Source: Deroplatys truncata (taxonomy: Eukaryota > Arthropoda > Insecta > Mantodea > Mantidae). From it: a stretch of 64,000 nucleotides of DNA. Within the stretch, counting starts at the first letter, position 1, and every line of letters starts with the position of its first letter. The notes beneath the pieces are model-generated. The model was not told where the DNA came from. It did no database searches and was given only the letters and a program-made list of their open reading frames with translations. The position numbers and the translations under genes are program-made. The DNA lies in NCBI GenBank assembly GCA_030765065.1, contig CM060988.1:202180565-202244564 (forward strand), in the 5' to 3' direction. Shown piece after piece: positions 10,930 through 22,548 of the stretch.

Positions 10930-11460
10930 GACTGAAGTTGTGAAGTGCTGTATTAGCCATAGAAGTGCTATGTTGCCCAATATACCCAGCTTCCAAACTA
11001 TTGTTGTGCAGATTGCTGGTGTATACGTATACAATACATGTAAAACTCCACCTGTGCCAGCCAGCAATAATAACTTCTTCAGATGAGTCTGAAAAGTTCC
11101 TCCTATCTTTTCGGATATGTCATCTATTACATTGATTGGGAGCATTGGAATTCCCACGAATAACATCGTGGATGACGATTCCATAGTTTGTAACCACGAA
11201 TGCAGGACAGTAGCCAGCGAATATTTGAAGGGATGAAGCACGGATCCACATAATAAGGCCCATATCAGGGGTTTTATAAACGGCTCTAAAACTATAAACA
11301 ATGCCCAACCGGCTGCAATGCAAACAAGCAGCAGAAACAATGCTAGTGCATTATACAGAGCGTGTTTGACAGCCTTTTCATGTCCTTGCGGCAAACTTCC
11401 CAAAAAGTTCAGCACATTTTCAAATGGAGAAGTAACAAATTCTTGGGAACGTGAAGCCAT
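10930..11460 (-). CDS. TMEM245: TMEM245-like membrane protein, first coding exon
   Basis: 177 complete codons from an ATG at 11460 to a splice donor (GTAAGT on the minus strand) directly after base 10930. A non-ATG extension upstream is possible but the ATG gives the natural start MASRSQEFVT. Hydrophobic segments are seen at about residues 34-57, 60-75, 129-147 and 151-172; between the first two is the motif IWALLCGSVLHPFK, which I recognise as the conserved N-terminal hairpin of TMEM245, a poorly understood multi-pass protein related to the AI-2E transporter superfamily. Only the N-terminal part is here; the remaining exons should lie to the left and I could not identify any. The gene points away from SMUG1. 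Confidence 0.8.
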
Positions 11461-11588
11461 TTTTTGATAGTGCTGGCACAATCACTGTTCCCTTAACCCA
11501 TAAACCACACCCACTATTTCGTAAATAAAGCGATGACTACATGTCTGCATGGAATGGAAATCTTGACAGCTCCGTCGTCTGTGTTCGG

Positions 11589-11700
11589 AAACTATTTACT
11601 AGCGCTTGCAGAAAGCCAACCGAAGTTGCCCGACGAAGCTCGAGCGAATGCCGAAAATGAACGAAAGGGAACGATCTTCCAGTTCAATGGGGAAGGTAAT
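11589..11700 (-). repeat. left arm of a 110 bp inverted duplication upstream of TMEM245
   Basis: The reverse complement of this stretch matches 14880-14995. Over a core of about 80 bp (including TTCATTTTCGGCATTCGCTC and CGGGCAACTTCGGTTGGC) I see one difference. It begins about 130 bp upstream of the TMEM245 start codon. It could be a shared promoter-region element or an unrecognised dispersed repeat. Confidence 0.85.
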
Positions 11701-11825
11701 CCATTCCGGCACATTTTGCTCCCATTGGCTGTGGTCAAATACGTAACGTGGAACGTTGGCGCGCGCATTTCGACTGGCAATTGAAAGTGAATACATAAAG
11801 CCATGCGTTTCAAAGCAGGAATTTG

Positions 11826-12148
11826 TACATACATATTACAAATCGGTTTAAGTTCAGTATCTTCCAAAGATGTGACACAAAGATTTTCAAGAAAATTCCC
11901 CACCCAAAATAACCCTTTACACGGAAGAATTCTCGATTTTTTCTTCTGAAAAATGACTCAAACGATTTTGATTAAAATGCCATTGTATTCAAGATATTTA
12001 CATGAAAAATAAAATGTTTATTTTTAATTTTCTGGGAACAGCTTGTGAAGTCCTCTTCATTCGGAAGGAATTTTGTATACTCTTGTGTAACTGGTAAATT
12101 TAAGCAACAGAGGAAAATGGGCTACACAAAAAATGTCAATGGGATAGA
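11826..12148 (-). mobile_element. family A element, internal fragment
   Basis: Reverse-complement match to the middle of family A: the block with CAAACGATTTTGATTAAAAT, the CATTCGGAAGGAATTTTGTA segment and the CTACACAAAAAATG motif. Both termini are missing. One of only two clearly minus-oriented copies in the window. Confidence 0.75.
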
Positions 12149-12228
12149 TGGATCTGTTGCATCCCAGTTTTATATGTTATAATGTTTTATGTATATGCAA
12201 ACTCCACCATCTTCTAAATGTTTTCTTA

Positions 12229-12418
12229 TACAGGGTGAAAGATATTGCTTGAACTGTAACAAAATGGCTAATAGACACAGGCACAAGGAACATAAAACAC
12301 TGTGTTTCATTTTTGTAGGTTTAATGACAAAAATTGTATTGGACATATTTGCACTACTCATTATATAGAATCCCTGATTAACGTACGGTTCAAGCAGTAC
12401 CTTCCACCCTGTATACCG
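12229..12418. mobile_element. MITE of about 190 bp with about 25 bp inverted repeats
   Basis: Left end TATACAGGGTGAAAGATATT and GCTTGAACTGTA; the right end, read as reverse complement, is TATACAGGGTGGAAGGTACT and GCTTGAACCGTA. No coding sequence. The CAGGGTG termini with a TA-containing flank suggest a non-autonomous cut-and-paste element, superfamily unresolved. Confidence 0.8.
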
Positions 12419-13185
12419 TCCTCCCAAATAATACCCATGCAGTAATAATGAGAATTTTTCGTTTCAAGTGATGTCTTTCTCAAACAGGTCTTCAAGGTAA
12501 TAGAAATTACATGGGAAATTGAAATTTAAGCATAACAAAGTATAAAGTTATAATTTCGAGCTTATTCAAAGTGAATTAATCATCATAATAGTATCAACCT
12601 CATGTAAGCACTTTATGTAGGGCAGATTGCATGTGATGGTGATTAACACTTATTTGCTATTGTTGTCCTACTGTAATGCGTGTCGAGAAGTTTACTGTTG
12701 AAATGGTGATGGTTTACAAATTTTTCTCTCTTAGAGAAGACATGATGGGGAGGGGAACATCCCCCCCAAAGGCTGTTCTTGGCATTGGGTATATTCCTAC
12801 TTACTCTGCATACTTCATAATTGTATGATGTGTTCAATTTCCCTTGAGCATTGCTCACAGTGGAACCAAATGAACAAACACAAACAAACAAACAAACAAA
12901 CATCACTGTATGGGCTCAATTTGCTTTTTTCCCATATGACCTGTCAATAAATTTAAGGTATGTGCTGTAGGACCTCCACTGTGTTATATCAAATGTTATA
13001 TATAGAACCTTTCCCAGGAAAAGGAATCAAAGTGTATTTTCTATTCAATAACTGTAAGTTTTATTAACTAGAACTGGCTTTGTGTATGCATAAGTGACTT
13101 AAGTGCAATTACCTATAAGATCATTCCAATAGATGTAATAACAGACATTCAAGAGGTTAGAATTTAATGAACATTTTAATTGGGT
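12419..13185. other. spacer with a short AAAC microsatellite
   Basis: An (AAAC)n run lies at about 12878-12901. Nothing else recognised. Confidence 0.5.
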
Positions 13186-13188
13186 AGG

Positions 13189-13442
13189 CCATTCAAATGT
13201 ATATTAATGTAGGCACATGTTCCTTAAAATATCATACAAATGTGTTATACAGTATTATTAAATATGAATGTGAATGCAATGTCTCTAAATAATAACAATA
13301 TCTCTTTGTGTTTAACCATTCAAATGTATATTAATGTAGGCACATGTTCCTTAAAATACCATACAAATGTATTATACAGTATTATTAAATATGAATGTGA
13401 ATGCAAGGACTCTAAACAATAACAATGTCTCTTTGTGTTTAA
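13189..13442. repeat. 127 bp direct tandem duplication
   Basis: CCATTCAAATGTATATTAAT begins at 13189 and again at 13316. The two 127 bp units differ at a handful of positions. No coding content. Confidence 0.95.
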
Positions 13443-14879
13443 CCATATCACACCCACTCTTCATAATTGTCAATCACTTTAACATGTCGTTTAGTGTGCC
13501 AGTATTAATTGTTTTTTCATATGTTGACTGCAGAAAGAATGTAACAGCACATGCTGGTTTATAAATTTGGGGGCTGGATGAGACACTCGTTCATTAGTAT
13601 TGCTCTCTGTCCTCCATAGTATTTTTAATTTTAATGTCCCTTTTAACTTCACAGGTTTACAGAGATTGGAGACTGGTGGGAGGGGGGATGAAGATGGTGC
13701 AATTGATGGAATTATGGTGGGGAAAACCAGAGAACATTCATTCTAATTGCCATTTTATCTACCACAAAATCCCACCTCTGATCCCTAGGATTGAATCCAG
13801 GCTTTTTTGTGAGAGGCCATAGTGCTGCCCAATTAGAAGTGTGAATATGAGACAACATTTAAAACAGAGATAGCATTACTCAATACTATCAAGTAATGAA
13901 ACCAGGAAGTTGTTTTACAAGCCAGCTCCCACTATGACTTCACAAATGAGGTGTATGTAAATAAAGTAGATACTTAAAAAAGAATAACTATTTCAGCAGA
14001 TATTTTGCCATGCAATACATATTACACATTTATATAATTTAAGTTGGGTGTTTTGTCATAAATATGGTAGCTGACATTTCGATATGTAGAAATCATTCAG
14101 CAATAATGTGGTAATACACAAGTTTTATGTAACTATTTGTACTTCCAAGGCTAGCGCTTAACCGAGTTGACAAAAAAATTCCCAAGGATATACAGTACAT
14201 ATGGAGAATTTTCTGTTTATGAAATGCTTTAAGTTATTTTGCAATGAAAAGAGCATTATGTCCTAATTTATTTATTTATTTGGTATAACAGCAGGAAATA
14301 GTGTTTGAGCACAACACTAATACACATCCAAAATCAAACTATGGATCCCAAAATATTATCATTACATCACATTCAAAATTGAAATAGGTATCAGACATAC
14401 CCTTTGAGCATGAGTTCTCTTGTACGATATTAGTGTGCAATCCATAAAAATAAACTTTTCGAAATACAGTCCCTAATTTGAACACATTTCAACACTAAAT
14501 AGCACAAACACACATTTTAACACCTTAACATACTAAGAATAGTTTATATTTAAGGTTAGCTTGTTTTCGCTATATATATAAATATATATATATTTCAATT
14601 CTTCATTAAAACCAACTAAACTTTCGATTCATAAGCTGTCTTCTACCTTACTAGGTTTTCAGGTCATGTTCCAGTTTTAAACATCGAATGCGCGTTATTT
14701 GGTACTCAATATTAAATAAGGTATCACTATAAACTCCTACATTTACACAATTGCTCGTTGATACGAAAATTCTGGTTTATTTTTATATTTTCGGCATTGC
14801 TATTTTATCAGCTGACTTCCATCTTAGTTTAGTTTCAAGCACAGGTTTCAAGCCTCAGCAATCCGCATGGCAGAGATCG
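13443..14879. other. no recognisable gene; region upstream of SMUG1
   Basis: A short alternating AT run lies at about 14572-14592. A GGATTGAATCC motif at about 13790 weakly resembles a tRNA B-box but without a convincing SINE around it. Nothing else identified. Confidence 0.4.
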
Positions 14880-14995
14880 CGACACCTTCCCCCTTGAACA
14901 GGAGGATCGTTCCCTTTCGTTCATTTTCGGCATTCGCTCGAACTTCGTCGGGCAACTTCGGTTGGCTTTCTGCAAGCGCTAGTAAACTATTTGCG
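14880..14995 (+). repeat. right arm of the inverted duplication, upstream of SMUG1
   Basis: Partner of 11589-11700 in inverted orientation. It lies about 380 bp upstream of the SMUG1 start codon and has the same orientation relative to SMUG1 as the left arm has relative to TMEM245. The similarity drops quickly outside about 110 bp on both sides. Confidence 0.85.
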
Positions 14996-15375
14996 ATCAA
15001 GATGACCAACATTCCACATCCTGCAACATTGTTGCCAAAATGTGCATAGAAAACTTCTGAAAATGCCTGTTTAAAGTTTCAGAACGAAATAAACCACATA
15101 TTTTGGGTTTAAAACTTATATAGTGTATCGCCCAATTACAAATCAGCACTGCAAACTGCAATGCAGTATCTTGCCTCTTTTTTGCCGCAGGCTGCAACAA
15201 GTATGGCGGCCACATAATGGAGGACAACAATTAATAAATTACGGCTTTAAATATGCAGTATTCGTTTATGCGATCTTAATATTACTGCGTGCTCTAGAAT
15301 GTCCTGTATCATATTACTATTTACACTTCGATTTTCAGACTAATCTTTAATGTGTTGAGGTTATCGAGTTTAAGC

Positions 15376-15615
15376 ATGTCTTTGACAGTTCAGGGAGAAT
15401 CAGCCCCAATCTCGCACAAACTTTTGGAAATAGAATTATCGCTTTCATTAAATCTCCGGGGATTAAGCTTTTCAAAACCAGTATCATATATCTATAATCC
15501 ACTTGAATATGCTTTTGATATGCATTCTAATTTTGTGAAAAAGTTCTGCAACACAACAAAGCATGTTTTATTTTTGGGAATGAATCCTGGACCTTGGGGA
15601 ATGTCCCAGACGGGG
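15376..15615 (+). CDS. SMUG1: SMUG1 uracil-DNA glycosylase, exon 1 (residues 1-80)
   Basis: SMUG1 removes uracil and some oxidised pyrimidines such as 5-hydroxymethyluracil from DNA, starting base-excision repair in the nucleus. The joined product is 267 aa, close to the human length of 270. The first in-frame ATG is at 15376; the frame upstream has only non-ATG codons before a stop. Exon 1 ends with the catalytic-site motif GMNPGPWGMSQTG (residues 68-80), in which Asn70 corresponds to the water-activating Asn of the family. The donor GTAATA follows at 15616 in phase 0. Also visible is YNPLEYA, typical of the SMUG1 N-terminal region. All four exons keep frame and GT-AG junctions, so the gene appears intact. 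Confidence 0.93.
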
Positions 15616-15759
15616 GTAATATAATATAACAATGAATGCATCTAATGACAAATATCTTTAAAATACAAACACTTTATCTCGACATTTTTTAAATAAATAA
15701 AGAGACATTGAAAATGTATATGTGCTTATTGACCCTTGCTTACGTTAAGACTTTTTCAG

Positions 15760-16023
15760 GTGCCGTTTGGCGAAGTGAAAATGGTTAAAGAGTGGTTGCA
15801 AGTTACTGGTAATGTTAATAAGCCAGAAAAGGAACACCCTTCCAGGCAGATACTTGGGCTTGCATGTAAACGAAGTGAAGTGAGTGGCAAAAAATTTTGG
15901 GGGCTCTTTCAGTACCTGTGCAAAGATCCTGAGTCCTTTTTTCAGCAGGCTTTTGTTTACAATTACTGCCCCCTTGCTTTCATGACAGACAGTGGTAAAA
16001 ACATAACTCCTGCAGAAATGAAG
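15760..16023 (+). CDS. SMUG1: SMUG1 exon 2 (residues 81-168)
   Basis: Starts after the acceptor TTTTTCAG and completes the active-site segment with VPFGEVKMVKEW. Further family motifs are HPSRQILGLACKRSEVSG, FWGLFQYLC and FVYNYCPLAFM, the last forming part of the uracil-binding pocket in known SMUG1 structures. It ends at AEMK with donor GTAAGG at 16024, phase 0. Intron 1 is only 144 bp. Confidence 0.93.
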
Positions 16024-16747
16024 GTAAGGTTTTTATCTTTTGTGAGAAGCTGATTAGCATTAACATGCTAAATGGTTTTCTGTAAAGGACCCATTCATAC
16101 AATTGTAGAACAGAATTCTTTTATGGCACTGACTTCCATCTTTGCATCTACGTTTTTTAAGTAATACTACTCATGCAGGCATATCGTTAATGAAGTATAA
16201 TACCCAGAAAATAAAGAACAATTGTTTCTTAACATTAACACGTTAAAATAGTCACCTTTATGGAGATGGTATGCTCCAACTTGGAACATTCAACCCATGA
16301 TTTCCCATTCCGAGTTAAATGTAGTAAACTTCAAACTTTTATGAGCCAGCTACTACAAATTTTACAAACTTAATGCAGGCAGAAGGCAAACCACTATAGT
16401 ACCACCCAGGCTAACAACTTTTCTGCAATGTGTATTGATCAACATTTTAAACAGTAATTTCCTCTAAAATGTTTATCAAAGATGAATATCAAATGTTTGC
16501 ACAGAAATGGAATTTACATTGTAAATATTAGAAATCACTGAATAACATCTATTTCTGAAATATTATCACATATATCGCATTAGTACGTGTTTTTACAGCA
16601 TTTACATTAAAAAGAATTATGTTAGGTGCTCATGTGAAAATAAAAAACCTATTGCATGTTTATGTAAGTATTATGTAACATAATATCTTCATATGTTTTT
16701 CTAATTATAACAAAATTCATGCATAAAAATCTGATACATTCTTATGA

Positions 16748-17416
16748 CCTCTACCAACTGTATTAAAATATTCTTGAAAAATGTTTATTTCTATCTACTT
16801 CATTCAATTGGGGTAAACCATTACAGAAAGTTTCATCACAAATTTCATTGTAGGCGCAGGAGATTGAAGTAATAGTCACATGTTTAACACTATATGCTGG
16901 TTTGAAATTCCACACTCTTAATCTCAACAATGATGACTTAGTATTTAAAAAAAGTGTATGGGAAGTATTACCAACAGGCACATATTTCTCAGAGAGGTTA
17001 ATGCTACTAAAAACTGTATTTGACGTAAATTGTGATTGTTTTAAGATCTACATTTGTTGTGTAGTACAGTTTTATATATTCTCTTTAGGTTTATATAAAG
17101 TATAGAAAAGCAATTCAAAATGTTATTTTAATCAAAATTATTGAAGAGTGAGTTTTGAGAAAATAAAAGGTAACAATTCTCCATGTAAAGGGTAGTTTGG
17201 GATAGGGAGATTTTCTTGAAAATCTTATGTTACTTACTTTGGTAGTTATCCAACATTTGATTTTTGAGATCAGGTTCACTCCCTCCCACACACACACACA
17301 CACCTTTTTCTAAAACTTCACTGCACCTCAATACTGCAATTCCAGCAAAATGTCAATATCAAATTTTTGGGTGGAATACAATACTTTACCTACCATAGGT
17401 AAGCAGTAGAGAAAGC
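16748..17416 (+). mobile_element. family A element in SMUG1 intron 2, 5' end degraded
   Basis: Carries the family A interior (TGTAGTACAGTTTTATATAT zone, TTTTGAGAAAATAAAAGG, CCATGTAAAGGGTAGTTTGG), a CA microsatellite at about 17285-17303 and the 3' end TTTTTGGGTGGAATACAATA through CAGTAGAGAAAG. A second copy starts a few bases later, so the two are almost head to tail. Confidence 0.75.
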
Positions 17417-17423
17417 ATTGTTG

Positions 17424-17828
17424 CATTCACATGACTTTCCCTATTCTCTTTTCTGCAAACTACTCTATCTACTTCATTTTAATCAAGACAAACTTTAATT
17501 ACACATTTTGTTATAAGTACGCAGTAGACTAAAGTAAGTCAGATTTTTTTAAACATGAATCACTATGTAATAGCTTTGAAATTCCTTTCCCTTTGTAATA
17601 CCATGAGAAAAAATGAATAGTGACTTACTACTTGAATAAAGTGCAAGTATTTGAAACTTCAAACCAATAACAAAGAATATCTAGGAAGTGGTTAATATCA
17701 CCAAAAAAATTTATTTGATAATTTTATTGTATGCTTTAATGAGAGCTACATTTCTTTTTTGTGTAGTAAGATTTTGTCTATCTCACTGCAAGTATGTAGT
17801 TAGTAGAGAAAGTAAAAATACATTGCAA
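17424..17828 (+). mobile_element. family A element in SMUG1 intron 2, internally deleted
   Basis: Begins with TGCATTCACATGACTTTCCC and ends TAGTTAGTAGAGAAAGTAAAAA. Only about 400 bp long: the part holding the GTTAGAGCC block and the CA microsatellite is missing. Confidence 0.75.
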
Positions 17829-17940
17829 GGAGTTATGCAGCAGAGTAACAAGATTTTTGCCACATTCTTGAGCAAAAATACTTCAGGATTGTTTAACAAC
17901 CTGTTGGGAATAACTGTATTATAAGTGTTTGTGTTTGCAG

Positions 17941-18096
17941 GCATCAGAGAGAAGAGCAATGAATGACATGTGTGATGCAGCATTGAGAAACGTTCTTAAA
18001 CTGCTGCAAGTAAAGCTGATAATTGCAATTGGAAGATTTGCCGAATCAAGAGCAAAATTAGCAATTGCAAACACTGACCTCAGTGGTAGTGTAAAT
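17941..18096 (+). CDS. SMUG1: SMUG1 exon 3 (residues 169-220)
   Basis: 52 codons after acceptor GTTTGCAG. Contains MCDAALRNVLKLLQVKLIIA and IGRFAESRAKLA, matching the core strand and helix of human SMUG1. I chose the donor GTACGT at 18097 over GTAAAT at 18091, because the resulting VNVTSIPHPSPRN spacing equals the human one; the alternative would drop two residues. Confidence 0.9.
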
Positions 18097-18329
18097 GTAC
18101 GTTTATATATTTTTTACTTCTCCCTTATATGTAGTACAGAGACTTTGTTTGGACGCATGGCCTTATTACTGGAATTGTTGGTCCTGCACTGCACTGTTTT
18201 TAACAGGTTCTGTTCTCTCTCCGTGGGTCAACTAATCAGTTGATGCAAAGTCTGGTGTACAGAGATTGATGCATTATGAGACCACATGTTTTAATGTTGT
18301 TATAAATTTCAAAGAGACCATATACTTTA

Positions 18330-21300
18330 GCACACAGAACCTTCATGTATGATTCCTATGTGACAACAAATTCTTGTAGATAAGTGAGATAGATTCCCTG
18401 TTGTTATAATGCCAGCACACAGAACCTTCATGTATGATTCCTATGTGACAACAAACTCTTGTAGATAAGTGAGATAGATTCCGTGTTGTTATAATGCCAG
18501 CACACAGAATCTTCATGTATGATTCCTATGTGACCACAAACTCTTGTAGAGAAGTGAGATAGATTCCCTGTTGTTATAATGCCAGCACACAGAACCTTCA
18601 TGTATGATTCCTATGTGACAACAAACTCTTGTAGATAAGTGAGATAGATTCCCTGTTGTTATAATGCCAGCACACAGAAACTTCATGTATGATTCCTATG
18701 TGACAACAAAGTCTTGTAGAGAAGTGGGACAGATTCCCTGCTGTTATAATACCAGCACACAGAATCTTCATGTATGATTCCTATGTGACAACAAAGTCTT
18801 GTAGAGAAGTGGGACAGATTCCCTGCTGTTATAATGCCAGCTCACAGAAACTTCATGTATGATTCCTGTGTGACAACAAAGTCTTGTAGAGAAGTGAGAC
18901 AGATTCCCTGCTGTTATAATACCAGCACACAGAATCTTCATGTATGATTCCTATGTGACAACAAACTCTTGTAGAGAAGTGAGACAGATTCCCTGCTGTT
19001 ATAATGCCAGCACACAGAATCTTCATGTATGATTTCTATGTGACAACAAAGTCTTGTAGAGAAGTGAGACAGATTCCCTGCTGTTATAATACCAGCACAC
19101 AGAATCTTCTTGTATGATTCCTATGTGACAACAAACTCTTGTAGAGAAGTGAGACAGATTCCCTGCTGTTATAATGCCAGCACACAGAATCTTCATGTAT
19201 GATTCCTATGTGACAACAAACTCTTGTAGAGAAGTGAGATAGATTCCCTGTTGTTATAATGCCAGCACACAGAATCTTCATGTATGATTCCTATGTGACA
19301 ACAAAATCTTGTAGAGACGTGAGACAGATTCCCTGCTGTTATAATACCAGCACACAGAACCTTCATGTATGATTCCTATGTGACAACAAACTCTTGTAGA
19401 GAAGTGAGATAGATTCCCTGTTGTTATAATGCCAGCACACAGAATCTTCATGTATGATTCCTATGTGACAACAAAATCTTGTAGAGACGTGAGACAGATT
19501 CCCTGCTGTTATAATACCAGCACACAGAACCTGCACACAGAAACTTCATGTATGATTCCTATGTGACAACAAACTCTTGTAGAGAAGTGAGACAGATTCC
19601 CTGTTATATTGCCAGCACACAGAATCTTCATGTATGATTCCTATGTGACAACAAACTCTTGTAGAGAAGTGAGACAGATTCCCTGTTATATTGCCAGCAC
19701 ACAGAATCTTCATGTATGATTCCTATGTGACAACAAACTCTTGTAGAGAAGTGAGACAGATTCCCTGTTATATTGCCAGCACACAGAATCTTCATGTATG
19801 ATTCCTATGTGACAACAAACTCTTGTAGAGAAGTGAGACAGATTCCCTGTTATATTGCCAGCACACAGAATCTTCATGTATGATTCCTATGTGACAACAA
19901 ACTCTTGTAGAGAAGTGAGACAGATTCCCTGTTGTTATAATACCAGCACACAGAATCTTCATGTATGATTCCTATGTGACAACAAACTCTTGTAGAGAAG
20001 TGAGACAGATTCCCTGTTGTTATAATGGCAGCACACAGAATCTTCATGTATGATTCCTATGTGACAACAAACTCTTGTACAGAAGTTAGACAGATTCCCT
20101 GCTGTTATAATGCCAGCACACAGAATCTTCATGTATGATTCCTATGTGACAACAAACTCTTGTAGAGAAGTGAGACAGCTTCCCTGCTGTTATAATACCA
20201 GCACACAGAATCTTCATGTATGATTCCTATGTGACCACAAACTCTTGTAGAGAAGTGAGATAGATTCCCTGTTGTTATAATGCCAGCACACAGAACCTTC
20301 ATGTATGATTCCTATGTGACAACAAACTCTTGTAGATAAGTGAGATAGATTCCCTGTTGTTATAATGCCAGCACACAGAAACTTCATGTATGATTCCTAT
20401 GTGACAACAAAGTCTTGTAGAGAAGTGGGACAGATTCCCTGCTGTTATAATACCAGCACACAGAATCTTCATGTATGATTCCTATGTGACAACAAAGTCT
20501 TGTAGAGAAGTGGGACAGATTCCCTGCTGTTATAATGCCAGCTCACAGAAACTTCATGTATGATTCCTGTGTGACAACAAAGTCTTGTAGAGAAGTGAGA
20601 CAGATTCCCTGCTGTTATAATACCAGCACACAGAATCTTCATGTATGATTCCTATGTGACAACAAACTCTTGTAGAGAAGTGAGACAGATTCCCTGCTGT
20701 TATAATGCCAGCACACAGAATCTTCATGTATGATTTCTATGTGACAACAAAGTCTTGTAGAGAAGTGAGACAGATTCCCTGCTGTTATAATACCAGCACA
20801 CAGAATCTTCTTGTATGATTCCTATGTGACAACAAACTCTTGTAGAGAAGTGAGACAGATTCCCTGCTGTTATAATGCCAGCACACAGAATCTTCATGTA
20901 TGATTCCTATGTGACAACAAACTCTTGTAGAGAAGTGAGATAGATTCCCTGTTGTTATAATGCCAGCACACAGAATCTTCATGTATGATTCCTATGTGAC
21001 AACAAAATCTTGTAGAGACGTGAGACAGATTCCCTGCTGTTATAATACCAGCACACAGAACCTTCATGTATGATTCCTATGTGACAACAAACTCTTGTAG
21101 AGAAGTGAGATAGATTCCCTGTTGTTATAATGCCAGCACACAGAATCTTCATGTATGATTCCTATGTGACAACAAAATCTTGTAGAGACGTGAGACAGAT
21201 TCCCTGCTGTTATAATACCAGCACACAGAACCTGCACACAGAAACTTCATGTATGATTCCTATGTGACAACAAACTCTTGTAGAGAAGTGAGACAGATTC

Positions 21301-22215
21301 CCTGTTATATTGCCAGCACACAGAATCTTCATGTATGATTCCTATGTGACAACAAACTCTTGTAGAGAAGTGAGACAGATTCCCTGTTATATTGCCAGCA
21401 CACAGAATCTTCATGTATGATTCCTATGTGACAACAAACTCTTGTAGAGAAGTGAGACAGATTCCCTGTTATATTGCCAGCACACAGAATCTTCATGTAT
21501 GATTCCTATGTGACAACAAACTCTTGTAGAGAAGTGAGACAGATTCCCTGTTATATTGCCAGCACACAGAATCTTCATGTATGATTCCTATGTGACAAGA
21601 AACTCTTGTAGAGAAGTGAGACAGATTCCCTGTTGTTATAATACCAGCACACAGAATCTTCATGTATGATTCCTATGTGACAACAAACTCTTGTAGAGAA
21701 GTGAGACAGATTCCCTGTTGTTATAATGGCAGCACACAGAATCTTCATGTATGATTCCTATGTGACAACAAACTCTTGTACAGAAGTTAGACAGATTCCC
21801 TGCTGTTATAATGCCAGCACACAGAATCTTCATGTATGATTCCTATGTGACAACAAACTCTTGTAGAGAAGTGAGACAGCTTCCCTGCTGTTATAATACC
21901 AGCACACAGAATCTTCATGTATGATTCCTTTGTGACAACAAACTCTTGTAGAGAAGTGAGACAGATTCCCTGCTGTTATAATGCCAGCACACAGAATCTT
22001 CATGTATGATTCCTATGTGACAACAAACTCTTGTACAGAAGTTAGACAGATTCCCTGCTGTTATAATGCCAGCACACAGAATCTTCATGTATGATTCCTT
22101 TGTGACAACAAACTCTTGTAGAGAAGTGAGACAGATTCCCTGTTATATTGCCAGCACACAGAATCTTCATGTATGATTCCTATGTGAACTCTTGTAAAGA
22201 AGTGGGACAGATTCC
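18330..22215 (+). repeat. 84 bp tandem array, about 46 units, in SMUG1 intron 3
   Basis: The unit has CAGCACACAGAATCTTCATG, TATGATTCCTATGTGACAAC, CTCTTGTAGAGAAGTGAGAC and AGATTCCCTGCTGTTATAAT. The standard period is 84 bp (for example GCCAGCACAC at 18411 and 18495); a subset is shorter through loss of part of CTGTTGTTATAAT. Variants are ordered, not random: the block from about 18499 to 20199 is repeated at 20200-21900, offset 1701 bp. The short minus-strand frames within it are products of the repeat. It lies wholly within an intron and leaves the splice sites intact. Confidence 0.97.
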
Positions 22216-22548
22216 CTGCTGTTTGTGCACCTCACAGAGAAATGGTTCATAATGTGAATAGGTTTAGGAAACAGAAGGTATTCTGGATAAGAAGTGTTCT
22301 TACAGAGGAAAGAGCTTGATGAGATCAGAGAAAAGTTAATAATCTGAGCTTCAAATGCCACTAAAGTTTTAAAATTAAAACCCTATAATATAACGAAGTG
22401 CAATGATGTGAGTAGAGTTAATTTCTGCAATTTGGTGTTGGATAATGCTAATGATCGCTCTGCTGCCAGGTGTATACAAATTTTCTTAAAAGGTGAGAGA
22501 GATGTGTGGAGTTTTTTTCCAAAACCTTCTTTGACAAAGGTAACTTGA

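Noticed and set aside
11461-11481. Longer TMEM245 start at 11481
   Set aside because: The upstream start is not an ATG and adds only MCQHYQK-type sequence; the ATG at 11460 is the better choice.
11592-15049. Shared peptide frame in both arms of the inverted duplication as a real coding exon
   Set aside because: The frame is open in both copies because the DNA is nearly identical; frames are also open in other phases, and no splice-site pattern or family match is seen.
19084-20982. Two identical 65-codon minus-strand frames (19084-19281 and 20785-20982)
   Set aside because: They are the same satellite units seen twice because of the 1701 bp duplication; no sign of coding.
18330-22215. CRISPR-like array
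   Set aside because: Units are contiguous 84 bp tandem repeats without unique spacers, inside an intron of a eukaryotic gene.
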